Origin: Bacteroidota bacterium
GTDB taxonomy: Bacteria > Bacteroidota > Ignavibacteria > T3Sed10-11
DNA length: 23,407 nt
Direction of reading: 5' to 3'
NCBI GenBank assembly: GCA_007128495.1
Contig: SKXH01000225.1
Coordinates: forward strand, 1-23,407
Part shown: piece after piece, positions 8,601 to 16,315 of the stretch
How the letters are laid out: each line of letters opens with the position of its first letter
Position numbering within the stretch: the stretch's first letter is position 1
Position numbers and translations under genes: made by a program
Notes under the pieces: model-generated
Database searches by the model: none
The model's input: only the letters and a program-made list of their open reading frames with translations
What the model was told of the DNA's origin: nothing

Positions 8601-10580
8601 CTGTACGGTGAATCGGATATTACCATCACACCGGAAAAACCCGGTTATCTATTCGATCCTGAAAACACAGCTATTTCCGAACCGGTTGTAACCGATGTGG
8701 TTGATCTGGATTTTGCAACCACTCCGCCTCCTGCCCCATCGCTATCTCAACCGGAAAATGACGCGGACGATCAACGCATTACACCAACACTCTCCTGGCA
8801 GGAAGTACCCGGCGCACTTAGCTACGGATTAGAAGTTTCGAACGATGAATCGTTCAGCGGAGAACCGGTACTATCGGTAACAGACATACAATCGACATCG
8901 TATACTGTTCAAGACCTGGAGCGGGGGCAGGTGTATTACTGGCGGGTCAACGCTGCAAATCACGGCGGTACATCTCCCTGGTCGGACGCGTGGCGGTTTA
9001 CAACGACAACATCGATGAAATCCATATCCATCGTTTCCTCACTCGAAGGGGGTGTGTGGAAGGAAAACGATACCGTTGAAATCCGTTGGGAGAGTCAGGA
9101 GATCGAAAACATTACCCTTGAATATAGCACCGACAATGGTTCGACCTGGAATATCATTGCCGGATCGGTACACGCCGGCGAGGAACATTACCTCTGGAGC
9201 GTCCCCGGTATATCTTCATTATATTGCCGTATAAAAATAAGCGATGCATCGGATGAAACCTATTATGCACTAAGCGGAATATTCTCAATATATCCGGCAA
9301 TAGTTCCGATGCAACATTCACTTACATTCGGCGATGCCGGTTCGATCTCGAGTTACCGGCTGATTGGGCTGCCAGGTAAAAATGATTTGCCGTTATCAGA
9401 CGTATTACCCGGTACTCCGGATAAAGACTGGACTGGCTATTTTGATAACGGCACCGCAGAGAATTATCTCATAAAATATGACGGCTCAGCGCGTTTTTCT
9501 TTTACACCCGGTAAAGGATTCTGGATTCTCAGTAAAAACGGATTCAGCATTCAGGATGAAGTTGAAAGTGTCGATCTCGCCCCGGATCATACCTATCACG
9601 TGCAGCTTCATAACGGCTGGAATATTATCTCGAATCCTTTCGACCTGCCGGTACTATGGGACGCCGTTAAAGCAGCCAACAATATTACAGAATCGTTGTG
9701 GGATTTTAACGGACAGTACAACCCGGGCGAGGTATTAGAACCGTACAAAGGTTACTACTTTTACAACGGAACAGGTTTGACTTCGCTCAAGATTCCATTC
9801 CCCGATTCCAATCAGAATTTTAATCTGCCGGGTGAGGGAACATCGGTTATAAAAACCATAACAATATCGTTGAAACAGGACAATAAGAAATTCAACCCCG
9901 TTTATGCACATGTAGTCGATAAAAAATTCAAAGATCACATTAAATATGCTCCACCGGGAGATTTTAATGAGATTTCAATAACGCTGGAGAATGATACGTT
10001 GTCAACCCCTCACTCACGTCTTGTAGAAGACGCGCGGGAACAAAATAATGACGGTTACATATTTACAATAGATATTGTATCCAGGACAAGCAAACCTGCC
10101 GATTTGATCATTCAGGATTTGGATTTATTTGAAGGATACACAACTGCCTTAGTAGATAAAAACACCGGCAAACAATATGATATAAGAGACGGAGTCGTAG
10201 AGAATATCGTAACCGGCAGCGCAAAGCGGACGTTTAATCTGGTGATAGGTTCGGTTGGATTTATAGAGAAAATGCAAAACACCTTGCTTCCGAAAGAATT
10301 TCACCTTTCGAACAACTATCCCAATCCGTTCAATCCGGTAACGACAATTGAATACAGCATTCCAACGGGATATGATCGTATTCCGACGACTCTTGAAGTA
10401 TATAATGTGCTCGGCCAAAGGGTACGCGTCCTGGTTGATGAAATGCAGGATGCCGGTTTCTATACCGTTCAGTGGAATGGAAAAAACGACGCGGGTCAAA
10501 CGGTCTCAAGCGGATTATATATCTATGTACTTCGAGCGGGTACTTTCATCGATAGAAACAGAATGATGTTTATAAAATAA
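5625..10580 (+). CDS. Giant multidomain secreted protein: duplicated Ig-like and carboxypeptidase-regulatory-like repeats, Fn3, sorting domain
   Basis: This is a 1651-residue exported protein with no catalytic motif that I recognise, so it is probably an adhesin-like or cell-surface protein. A signal peptide lies at residues 1-22. Unit A (about 30-572) has two invasin/Ig-like modules (GESISPA..., SSQPENAG...) and four repeats of about 80-86 residues that start SGxITKDG and contain ITP...GHxFSPP, resembling carboxypeptidase-regulatory-like beta-sandwiches. Unit B (about 573-1032) repeats the same plan with three such repeats. An Fn3 domain follows (about 1036-1129, YYWRVNAAN), then an Ig-like module (about 1131-1226), a region with two copies of a PGKGFW/PYKGYY-type motif (about 1228-1395), and a linker. 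The sorting domain is at about 1560-1651 (NNYPNPFNPVTTIEY, VYNVLGQRV, SSGLYIYVL, RMMFIK). The start is the tandem ATG after a weak upstream region. The EamA-type transporter gene begins 15 bases downstream. Confidence 0.93.
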   Translation: MMRAKIGLIILLLFIAGGFAHALQPQTPDHIVFISQPSHTVAGESISPAIQVEVRDADGIVLPWYSDEISLSIQNNAGGGTLSGTFIVNAHQGMATFNDISIDKAAEGYTLQAQSAGLPSVESEAFNITAAHPAEIIKISGDNQSGSVETPLQNPFVVELRDEFDNRVPDFDVEFSISSQPENAGAALSSTTARTDSDGQASSILTMGNKAGTYTVDASAADVSAITFTATISAYTISGNISKDGTALPGVTITAAGGHDQTVTSSVNGSYTLTNVPHGAPDISITPSLTGHSFSPASITMDGPITENIIGVNFNAELLTYTVSGTITKDGSGLADATVTASGGHSQTVTTNSNGDYTLTDVPFGTTDITITPELTGHEFSPPTRTIDGPVTDNISDQDFIASLLTFTISGTITKDGTGLENAAVTASGDYNQSVTTNSNGEFTFTDVKYGTTNITITPALEGHDFSPPSITVAEPVTDDITGVDFTATLKTYSISGTVSGDTQGDVTITISGDYSATAQTPSNGNFNITGIPHGSSISITPAKEGFSFHPESRSISNVTSDQTGQNFTAIRWRLIFGQQPTNTQAGEPISPAVTVIVIDHNDNIVTSFTGRITIILHDNPSNGVLTGTTQVNAVDGVATFSDLRIEKVGEDYTLRATSIGFEQRISNAFNITPGDPSQLEIISGDEQDGVMNSELANPLVVGVSDQFGNVVPGVTVSFTITSQPENAGGSLSNDTGISDEGGRTSTRLTLGDRAGEYLVRASTAGAEPVTFTALLQGFNISGSIDENGDKLPDVTVTASDGYEQTTTTDAEGKFVITGVPRGAENIRITPTREGYGFIPATILITGPVHNNIEDIDFSATQFTYTLSGRVHHNNAGLQDVEITAEGGHIATVKTNNQGEYVFQDVAHGADNIVITPDKTGYMFNPLEIIIVGPVSDNIRLDDFSAHIQTFSISGRITHNDQGLQDVTVTASGNYNNTVQTGSDGRYEFDDVLYGESDITITPEKPGYLFDPENTAISEPVVTDVVDLDFATTPPPAPSLSQPENDADDQRITPTLSWQEVPGALSYGLEVSNDESFSGEPVLSVTDIQSTSYTVQDLERGQVYYWRVNAANHGGTSPWSDAWRFTTTTSMKSISIVSSLEGGVWKENDTVEIRWESQEIENITLEYSTDNGSTWNIIAGSVHAGEEHYLWSVPGISSLYCRIKISDASDETYYALSGIFSIYPAIVPMQHSLTFGDAGSISSYRLIGLPGKNDLPLSDVLPGTPDKDWTGYFDNGTAENYLIKYDGSARFSFTPGKGFWILSKNGFSIQDEVESVDLAPDHTYHVQLHNGWNIISNPFDLPVLWDAVKAANNITESLWDFNGQYNPGEVLEPYKGYYFYNGTGLTSLKIPFPDSNQNFNLPGEGTSVIKTITISLKQDNKKFNPVYAHVVDKKFKDHIKYAPPGDFNEISITLENDTLSTPHSRLVEDAREQNNDGYIFTIDIVSRTSKPADLIIQDLDLFEGYTTALVDKNTGKQYDIRDGVVENIVTGSAKRTFNLVIGSVGFIEKMQNTLLPKEFHLSNNYPNPFNPVTTIEYSIPTGYDRIPTTLEVYNVLGQRVRVLVDEMQDAGFYTVQWNGKNDAGQTVSSGLYIYVLRAGTFIDRNRMMFIK
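5712..7340 (+). repeat. Internal repeat unit A of the giant protein (2 Ig-like + 4 regulatory-like repeats)
   Basis: The translated unit has two Ig/invasin-like modules followed by four tandem repeats starting near 6327, 6581, 6839 and 7098. The fourth is shorter and more diverged. It matches unit B (7341-8720) module by module, for example GESISPAIQVEV against GEPISPAVTVIV and SSQPENAGAALS against TSQPENAGGSLS. Divergence between copies is large at DNA level, so the duplication is old. Confidence 0.85.
7341..8720 (+). repeat. Internal repeat unit B of the giant protein (2 Ig-like + 3 regulatory-like repeats)
   Basis: This is the second copy of the unit at 5712-7340. It has two Ig-like modules and three tandem repeats starting near 7960, 8211 and 8469. 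Each repeat keeps the pattern of a SG strand, a V-TASG strand, a TxxxGxYxF-DV strand and an ITP...GYxFxP strand. It has one repeat fewer than unit A, which suggests repeat gain or loss after the duplication. Confidence 0.83.
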
Positions 10581-10595
10581 ATTGACGATTATGCC

Positions 10596-11522
10596 GTGAA
10601 CACCTCTGAATCACCAATTATAAAATCCACAAAAACGTTCGCTCTCCCCGTCCTCTTTCTCGGAGCTATAGGAATTGCTTTCGCCCCTATTTTTGTACGG
10701 CTGAGCGAGGTCGGTCCCGTTACCACCGCTTTCTACCGGCTCTTGTTTGCGGTGCCAATGTTGTGGGTGTGGACACAAATTGATATAAAAACCGCCGCAC
10801 GCAAACAACGAGACAAACCGAAAGTACCGCAGTCACGATATGAATGGAAATGGGTGTGTCTTGCCGGCCTCTTCTTCGCAGGCGATCTCGCCGTGTGGCA
10901 TTGGTCGATTGTATTTACCACCGTGGCAAATGCAACATTGTTTGCAAATTTTGCCCCGATATTTGTCACATTCGGTGCGTGGTTACTTTTTAAGGAGCGC
11001 ATATCTTCACTTTTCATACTCGGTTTGATATTCGCATTAAGCGGCGCGGCACTCCTTATCGGAATCAGTTTCGGTCTCGGACCTGAACAGGTGCTCGGCG
11101 ATGCGCTCGGCCTTCTGACCGCCGTATTCTATGCCGGTTATATTTTATCAATCAAGCAGGTACGCACGATGTTCTCCACATCCGTAACAATGATGTGGAG
11201 CGGAATTATTACATGCGTTGCACTTTTTGTGATCGCTTTCTTAACAGAAGATCAACTCCTTGCATCGACATTATACGGCTGGAGTGTTCTTATCGGCCTG
11301 GCATTGGTATCGCATACCGGGGGTCAGGCATTGATCGCATATGCCTTAGCACATCTGCCGGCATCGTTTGCATCGGTGGCGTTGCTGCTGCAACCCGCAA
11401 CGGCAGCGTTCCTCGCGTGGGTTATTCTCGGAGAAGCTCTCGGATTATTACAAGGTGTAGGTGGAATTCTGGTATTAACCGGAATTTTTCTTGCGTGGCG
11501 GGCATCACCTATAAAAAAATAG
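10596..11522 (+). CDS. EamA/DMT-superfamily membrane transporter
   Basis: This 308-residue integral membrane protein has about ten predicted hydrophobic helices in two EamA-like halves (about residues 16-155 and 169-300), with a basic cytoplasmic loop at about 62-85. The second-half signature HLPASFASVALLLQPATAAF with the GE motif near the end is typical of drug/metabolite exporters. The substrate cannot be told from sequence. The start is GTG at 10596; the ATG at 10591 is out of frame and stops after two codons, and no Shine-Dalgarno is visible. It lies 15 bases after the giant secreted protein and is probably co-transcribed with it. Functional coupling is not evident. Confidence 0.9.
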   Translation: MNTSESPIIKSTKTFALPVLFLGAIGIAFAPIFVRLSEVGPVTTAFYRLLFAVPMLWVWTQIDIKTAARKQRDKPKVPQSRYEWKWVCLAGLFFAGDLAVWHWSIVFTTVANATLFANFAPIFVTFGAWLLFKERISSLFILGLIFALSGAALLIGISFGLGPEQVLGDALGLLTAVFYAGYILSIKQVRTMFSTSVTMMWSGIITCVALFVIAFLTEDQLLASTLYGWSVLIGLALVSHTGGQALIAYALAHLPASFASVALLLQPATAAFLAWVILGEALGLLQGVGGILVLTGIFLAWRASPIKK

Positions 11523-11610
11523 TTTCGGGTTTTCAGTTTGCGAGTTGTATACTACCGGAGTTTATTGATCTGGAAACTGAAAACTGTACACTGAAAACTT
11601 CTAAACGAAG
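11523..11610. repeat. Short inverted/direct repeat cluster between two transporter genes
   Basis: An 11-base arm GTTTTCAGTTT (11529-11539) has an exact inverted copy AAACTGAAAAC (11574-11584) across a 34-base loop. The decamer ACTGAAAACT occurs twice directly (11576-11585 and 11590-11599). There is no T-run, so a simple intrinsic terminator is not supported. Confidence 0.6.
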
Positions 11611-12366
11611 ATGGAATTTCCTCTTGTAGAACTGATCGTAGTTTTCCTCGCCATTGCTTTCGGTGGAATAGTACACGGTACACTCGGTATCGGTTTTCCT
11701 CTTGTTGCGACGCCGATCATTGCACTGGTTACCGACGTGCGTACCGCGATCATTATCCTCCTCATCCCGACAATGGCGGTTAATATCACCAGCATCGTGA
11801 GCGGTGGTAAGTTTATGGACGTGATGAAACGGTTCTGGTTTATATTGATTTTTATCGGTATCGGAAGTTATATCGGTACTTCGATGCTGGTGCTCATCGA
11901 TCCGAATCCGTTCCGGTTATTGCTCGCATTAGTCATCATATTCTATATATATACACGAAGCACGTCATTGGTTAAATGGGAATTCGTACGTAAATATCCG
12001 AATGCGACCGGCGCCGGAATCGGAACAACGGCAGGATTCCTTGCAGGCACTGTGAACATTACCATGCCGCCTCTCATCATTTATTTTACAGAATTACGAC
12101 TAACACCGTTACAGATCATTCAAATTCTCAATGTCTGTTTTTTTATGGGAAAGATAACGCAGGCAGGAACTTTTGCCGCCCGCGGCGCACTTGATATGCA
12201 AACAATTCTGATCAGCTTACCGCTCACTATTGCGGCGGTTATAATTCTCAAGTACGGCATCACCATCAGAAAACGGATTGAGACCGAAAAATACAGGCGA
12301 TGGTTAATGATGACCTTGAAAATTATTGCGCTTATGTTGGTTATACAGTTTATAGCGGGAATTTGA
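11611..12366 (+). CDS. TauE/SafE-family permease (putative anion/sulfite exporter)
   Basis: This 251-residue membrane protein has about eight hydrophobic segments. It has the internal two-fold arrangement of the TauE/SafE family: an N-terminal half with GGIVHGTLGIGFPLVATPII (residues 18-37) and a C-terminal half with the related AGIGTTAGFLAGTVNITMPP block (about 135-154). Family members export sulfite, sulfoacetate or other organosulfonate anions, but many are uncharacterised, so the substrate here is unknown. The start ATG follows a weak GAAG element. The gene is 88 bases after the EamA transporter on the same strand. The next gene converges from the other strand. Confidence 0.88.
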   Translation: MEFPLVELIVVFLAIAFGGIVHGTLGIGFPLVATPIIALVTDVRTAIIILLIPTMAVNITSIVSGGKFMDVMKRFWFILIFIGIGSYIGTSMLVLIDPNPFRLLLALVIIFYIYTRSTSLVKWEFVRKYPNATGAGIGTTAGFLAGTVNITMPPLIIYFTELRLTPLQIIQILNVCFFMGKITQAGTFAARGALDMQTILISLPLTIAAVIILKYGITIRKRIETEKYRRWLMMTLKIIALMLVIQFIAGI

Positions 12367-12412
12367 CCGGCTTAAACAAGCTGCTATTTTCTGATAACTT
12401 AATCTAAAGGTC

Positions 12413-12434
12413 ATTGTTGAATCATACCAACAAT
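12413..12434. terminator. Possible weak hairpin at the end of convergent genes
   Basis: ATTGTTG (12413-12419) and CAACAAT (12428-12434) can form a 7-base-pair stem with an 8-base loop, touching the stop of the M6 protease and lying 47 bases past the TauE/SafE stop. It is AT-rich and lacks a T-tract on either strand, so a terminator role is uncertain. Confidence 0.25.
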
Positions 12435-14839
12435 CACTTCACCAGCACAAATCGCTTCGACTGATCGAAGATATCGCCGCCGTTCCCCGTAATCTGCAAA
12501 CGGTAAAAGTAAACACCGCTCGGTAATCCGCTTCCGTCGAAAATAACATCATATACACCGGGCGATTGTTCCGTATCTGTCAACGTTCTCACTAATTGAC
12601 CGAGTCTGTTAAATACTTCAAGGGTAACGTGACTTTGGGCGGGTACATTATAGCGTATCGTCGTTGTCGGATTGAACGGATTCGGATAGTTTTGGTGTAA
12701 TCGCGGGGTTTCAGGTACCTCAACCACAGGCACCGAGGTTACCGCATCGCCCTCTATTGCGGCACGTATTCTAAAATTTGAATCGAATGAATCACTTAAA
12801 TTGTGTAACTGTTCCCATCCGCTTTGTGTATTTACCCAGGCGCCTTTTCCATCAACCACAGAACCTCCGTCCATTCCTATCGGAAACCCGCCGGACGCTT
12901 CGATATGGTAACCGACCCAGTATTCCTCGCCATCGAATAATTGTATTGGTTCATCCAATATATATTTGGTCCATTGACCTAATACAATCGAATGGCCGAT
13001 ATATTCAGAATGAACAAGATTTCCCGCATCTCCGTGCGCTCCTCCCTCCCATACTTTCAATGTAATGTTGTTACCGCCGCCTTCATTAACGTATAAATAG
13101 ACAGCAGACAGATCACGGCCGTAGTGATCTCCGAGCTCGTCTTCCGTGAATCGAACTGCAACCTCTATATCGCCTGCGCTGTCGTAACCCATGCCGGAAA
13201 AAACATCGCCGCTGTCATATTGTAGAACAACCGGCGGCTCATAATCTATAATAACATCGAATGATATCGTCGCGCCCGCATTTCCTATATTTGAGATGTG
13301 TAAACCGCCGTCGCTCCCGTCAGAAAGAAAAGCCGATATAGCTGTATTATCTGAGATTTCCGTCCTTCCATTATCGGCGGAAAAATGTGCATTAAAAATA
13401 TTGCCATTTTTGTCCGGTGCTCCGGATGGTCTGTATATATAAACTTCATCAGGTGCGTAATGATTGCCGAGACCTTCAGACATCTTATTAATCCGATAAA
13501 CAATTAATCCCTCACCGGGAATTATACTATCGAATATCGAGTCGTGATTGCGGTACTCAACGACGAAAAACTCGTTCGGTGAATTTGCCGAACGGATTTT
13601 AAAACAACTTTCATTGTGGCTATGCAGCGGCTCCAACTCATACGAACCGGATTCGGTTATCTCGGGAATCCCATCAATCCAGCCCCCGTAAAAATATTTC
13701 ATATAAGCGCCCATATGCTGCGGCGTATTGCTTGTCGCCGCCATTATATCCCACGGACCCACCGGATGTAAACCGCTGCTGTCATACCGGTACAGATCGG
13801 GAGCTCCCAATATATGGAACATTTCATGGGCGATCGTACCCAAACGTATCGTATTACCGTTACTGTTACTGCTCTCCTCAAGCTGGAATGTATAATCCCA
13901 AACACGTTTCCCGTGAATGGTGACATTCTGTGAAAACAATACCCACCGGTGCGGCCAGAGCAAATTATTCCATCCAACCGGTCCGCCCCGCACAATAAAT
14001 GAAACACAATCAACCATTCCGTTGCCATTATTGTCAAGATTGATCGTATGTGGAATTTCGGATTCTACATATTCAACGGCGTTCTTCAACAACGTATGTT
14101 CGCGATATGTTCTTCCATCAGGATTTTCTCCGTCACCGTGAGAGACGTCGGGATCATATCCGATCTCGTTCTCCGGTGACATCGGTTCGTAATAGGCCCG
14201 GGGATTCGAATCTTGATATGAGATAACCGTCGGCACTGAACTTTCCGGGTAAAATGAGGAAAAGATTTCAAATTGTCCGTAAGACGCTTCTTGATAATAT
14301 TCATATAATGAAATTGCTCTGTCACCCTGTTCATTATACAAGCTATCGTAGAAACTCGTTGCCTGCTCGAACTCATCATCATCGCTGAATCGAATAAATA
14401 TAACAAGATTGTTCAATTCATTATACGACGTTTGCTGATAGGTCGATTTCGAAATCCCGTCGAACTCCTGGCGGTGCACATCGAGCAAATGTACTTCAAA
14501 TTCCTCTCTGATTTGAGTCACCTGAACGGGAGAAATATTTACTTCCGTCTGCAATCCCGCCGCTGCCGGATCGTCCCGGCCTGCTATAAGTTCTGTCGGC
14601 ACAAGTTCACCGTTCAGTTTATCGGCATAAACATAAAAACCTGTTACCGGATTCTGAATGATTGTATAACCGTTCTCGTCGTGCAGCCAATTATGATATT
14701 CATCTCCGCTTGCATAACAATGCAGAACGGTACCGTCGGGCTGCGTTATTTGCTGCGGTACATCGCGAAGCGGTGCGCCTGATAGGTGAAGTATTGCAAT
14801 AATTGATATGAGAATAACGGACGGTAGAATTTTATACAC
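12434..14839 (-). CDS. Secreted M6-type (immune inhibitor A-like) zinc metalloprotease with sorting domain
   Basis: This is an 801-residue exported metalloprotease. A signal peptide lies at about 1-22. An N-terminal propeptide with the GxxxYxNWLHDENGYTI pattern spans about 30-75. The catalytic domain carries the zinc motif HEMFHILGAPD, with His338, Glu339, His342 and the extra ligand Asp348, plus a Met-turn (WDIMA, 363-367). The motif order and the GGLHISNIGNAG segment near 511-522 fit the M6 family. A beta-sandwich region (about 538-697) follows. The type IX-like sorting domain ends the protein (NYPNPFNPTTTIRY at 717-730, VFNRLGQLV, SGVYFYRL, RFVLVK). The start is GTG at 14839 with no clear Shine-Dalgarno, so the exact start is uncertain. 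It lies 22 bases after the lipoprotein gene and is likely in the same operon. Confidence 0.94.
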   Translation of the reverse strand: MYKILPSVILISIIAILHLSGAPLRDVPQQITQPDGTVLHCYASGDEYHNWLHDENGYTIIQNPVTGFYVYADKLNGELVPTELIAGRDDPAAAGLQTEVNISPVQVTQIREEFEVHLLDVHRQEFDGISKSTYQQTSYNELNNLVIFIRFSDDDEFEQATSFYDSLYNEQGDRAISLYEYYQEASYGQFEIFSSFYPESSVPTVISYQDSNPRAYYEPMSPENEIGYDPDVSHGDGENPDGRTYREHTLLKNAVEYVESEIPHTINLDNNGNGMVDCVSFIVRGGPVGWNNLLWPHRWVLFSQNVTIHGKRVWDYTFQLEESSNSNGNTIRLGTIAHEMFHILGAPDLYRYDSSGLHPVGPWDIMAATSNTPQHMGAYMKYFYGGWIDGIPEITESGSYELEPLHSHNESCFKIRSANSPNEFFVVEYRNHDSIFDSIIPGEGLIVYRINKMSEGLGNHYAPDEVYIYRPSGAPDKNGNIFNAHFSADNGRTEISDNTAISAFLSDGSDGGLHISNIGNAGATISFDVIIDYEPPVVLQYDSGDVFSGMGYDSAGDIEVAVRFTEDELGDHYGRDLSAVYLYVNEGGGNNITLKVWEGGAHGDAGNLVHSEYIGHSIVLGQWTKYILDEPIQLFDGEEYWVGYHIEASGGFPIGMDGGSVVDGKGAWVNTQSGWEQLHNLSDSFDSNFRIRAAIEGDAVTSVPVVEVPETPRLHQNYPNPFNPTTTIRYNVPAQSHVTLEVFNRLGQLVRTLTDTEQSPGVYDVIFDGSGLPSGVYFYRLQITGNGGDIFDQSKRFVLVK

Positions 14840-14861
14840 AATTTGTTTGTAATGAACGATG

Positions 14862-15446
14862 TTACCACTCCCTTATATTTGATTTATTAAGCATTCCATA
14901 GTTTATGATACGTATTGTTTTTGTGAATTCCGCGATCGAACGATCCCTCACCCTGCCGATGGTATCTCTTCGGGTTGTTGAATACTCCCACTCATCGCCG
15001 CTTTCAATTACAATTTGATCGTCACGATAAATGATATGTGCATTCCCGTGTTCATCCACACCCCGTAAAACCAGCTCTTCATCTTCATAAGGAAATCTAT
15101 ATACGCCGTTCAATTTACTCGACATACCGCCGCCGGCCGTTCCGCGGAGTGCGGTACTTTTTCCGTAGATAACTTTTAAATCATCGTCGATATCGAATGT
15201 AAATTCCTGAGAAGCAAGCGTACCGCTGTACGGATCAAACATATAGGTTGGAAAATCGATCGTCGGACCGGGGGGGTAATCTCCCTCTATCACTCGTCCG
15301 TCCTCTTCCTGGCGGTGCTCGATAAATACGAACTTATCTTCTTCAAACGGCCAGGGAATCGCTTTATCAACCCGGGGTGCGCAGCCGAAAAATAGCAGGC
15401 AAAGCAGGATGGCAGATAACGGATATGAAACGCTCAACGTGTTCAA
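14862..15446 (-). CDS. Putative lipoprotein of unknown function
   Basis: I do not recognise this 194-residue protein. The N-terminus has a hydrophobic stretch ending in LLFFGC, so Cys22 is the likely lipidation site, although phenylalanines at -3 and -2 are not the usual lipobox residues. An alanine at +2 would favour the outer membrane in proteobacterial terms. The rest is acidic and soluble, with proline-rich and beta-type segments (DYPPGPTIDFPTYMFDPYSG) and no catalytic motif visible. The start is TTG at 15446, chosen because AAGGAG lies eight bases upstream; no ATG fits better. It precedes the M6 metalloprotease by 22 bases, so a role in that protease's export, anchoring or inhibition is possible but is only inference. 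Confidence 0.8.
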   Translation of the reverse strand: MNTLSVSYPLSAILLCLLFFGCAPRVDKAIPWPFEEDKFVFIEHRQEEDGRVIEGDYPPGPTIDFPTYMFDPYSGTLASQEFTFDIDDDLKVIYGKSTALRGTAGGGMSSKLNGVYRFPYEDEELVLRGVDEHGNAHIIYRDDQIVIESGDEWEYSTTRRDTIGRVRDRSIAEFTKTIRIINYGMLNKSNIREW

Positions 15447-15483
15447 TTAGATATCTCCTTATATATATACATTGGCTCGCTGC

Positions 15484-15498
15484 CTATATAAAATATAG
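15484..15498 (-). promoter_or_regulatory. AT-rich palindrome upstream of the lipoprotein-M6 operon
   Basis: CTATAT-AAA-ATATAG is a perfect 6-base-pair inverted repeat with a 3-base centre, 38-52 bases before the TTG start. Its position and CTATA...TATAG arms resemble the element upstream of fabF at 5502-5517. It may include a -10 element or an operator, but AT-rich palindromes arise easily by chance. Confidence 0.25.
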
Positions 15499-15545
15499 CT
15501 TTTATGATAAATATTTGCTACCGAATATGCAACGATACAAATCAC

Positions 15546-15577
15546 AAAAAAAGGGACTGCCCGAAAGGACAGTCCCT
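15546..15577 (-). terminator. Intrinsic terminator of the GcvH-like gene pair
   Basis: Read on the minus strand, AGGGACTG pairs with CAGTCCCT (plus 15570-15577 and 15552-15559), with two further G-C pairs around a TTTC loop (GAAA on the plus strand) after one mismatch, followed by a run of seven T. It starts 25 bases after the stop of the second GcvH-like gene. It also isolates that unit from the lipoprotein operon downstream. Confidence 0.9.
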
Positions 15578-15601
15578 GTTTATCTGCCGCTTTACATATT
15601 T

Positions 15602-16279
15602 TTACCTTTTAAGAAAAGTATCCTCGAATTGTTTTACCGCCTCATCGCTCATATAGCTGAGCACACCTTCAACAGGCGGACCGCCGTCTTGCAGTGTCTT
15701 TCCCACTAACCTGTTTTCAAACGATGCACCTGCAAAGAAATCACGCAGCCGTGCAAGTTCTTCACGTGCCCATTCCTTCGCACTGTCGGCAATGTTCAGA
15801 TTTTCGATATTCTTTTTCAGGTTCGTCGGTTTAATCGCCGCGAGCCATCCGTTTTGATATGTATCCACACGCAATATCGACGGATCGTCGGCTATTTTGG
15901 TATTCGTTGTTTCAATGACACCATCGACAGGCGCGACCATCTCGAATGTTCGATCTCCCTGCTTTATTACAAATAACGGCTCGCCTTGCTTTACTTCGCC
16001 GCCGGTTTTTTTGAATTCGATACTATCTATTGTACCGAACAACTTTCGTATAAAGTCATCGATACCGACTTTTGCCACCCCTGCCTCGGTCATTGCCGCC
16101 CAGGTATGACCCGGGTGGAAAAATAATCCCTCCGGCACCGATATCCGGTCGATTGCCGCATTTCTTGCATACGCCGATTGGGGTTCAGTTGCTTCTGCTT
16201 TTTTACGTTGTGCTCTCTGGTATAGAAGATCTATTCCCAGAAATAATATTATCGTCAGAACTACAAAGATTGCTACCAT
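15602..16279 (-). CDS. Membrane-anchored GcvH-like protein lacking the lipoyl lysine
   Basis: This is a 225-residue protein: an N-terminal membrane helix (about 2-19), a basic stop-transfer (QRAQRKK), a GcvH-like biotinyl/lipoyl-type domain (about 50-155: HPGHTW, VGIDDF, KQGEP, MVAPVDGVI, YQNGWLAAIKP), then a C-terminal helical extension containing QDGGPPVEGV (197-206). Aligned without gaps from the GE-P turn to APV, the lysine that carries lipoate in glycine cleavage H protein falls on Asp109 (KQGDRT), so this copy probably cannot be lipoylated there. True GcvH is soluble and about 130 residues, so this is not an ordinary glycine cleavage component, and no gcvP or gcvT is nearby. An AAAAGGTG Shine-Dalgarno precedes the ATG. 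It is the second gene of a tandem pair with 16316-16990, both starting MVAI, and ends at a strong terminator. Confidence 0.88.
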   Translation of the reverse strand: MVAIFVVLTIILFLGIDLLYQRAQRKKAEATEPQSAYARNAAIDRISVPEGLFFHPGHTWAAMTEAGVAKVGIDDFIRKLFGTIDSIEFKKTGGEVKQGEPLFVIKQGDRTFEMVAPVDGVIETTNTKIADDPSILRVDTYQNGWLAAIKPTNLKKNIENLNIADSAKEWAREELARLRDFFAGASFENRLVGKTLQDGGPPVEGVLSYMSDEAVKQFEDTFLKR

Positions 16280-16315
16280 GATTTCACCTTTTGATTTAGT
16301 ATTTATAATTGATTA

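Noticed and set aside
5712..8720. CRISPR-like or short tandem DNA repeat array
   Set aside because: The periodicity is in the protein, about 250-260 bases per unit and strongly diverged in DNA. There are no identical repeats with unique spacers.
11195..11629. A 144-codon plus-strand frame overlapping the EamA and TauE/SafE genes
   Set aside because: It has no recognisable motif, is out of frame with a clear membrane transporter, and crosses the start of the next real gene.
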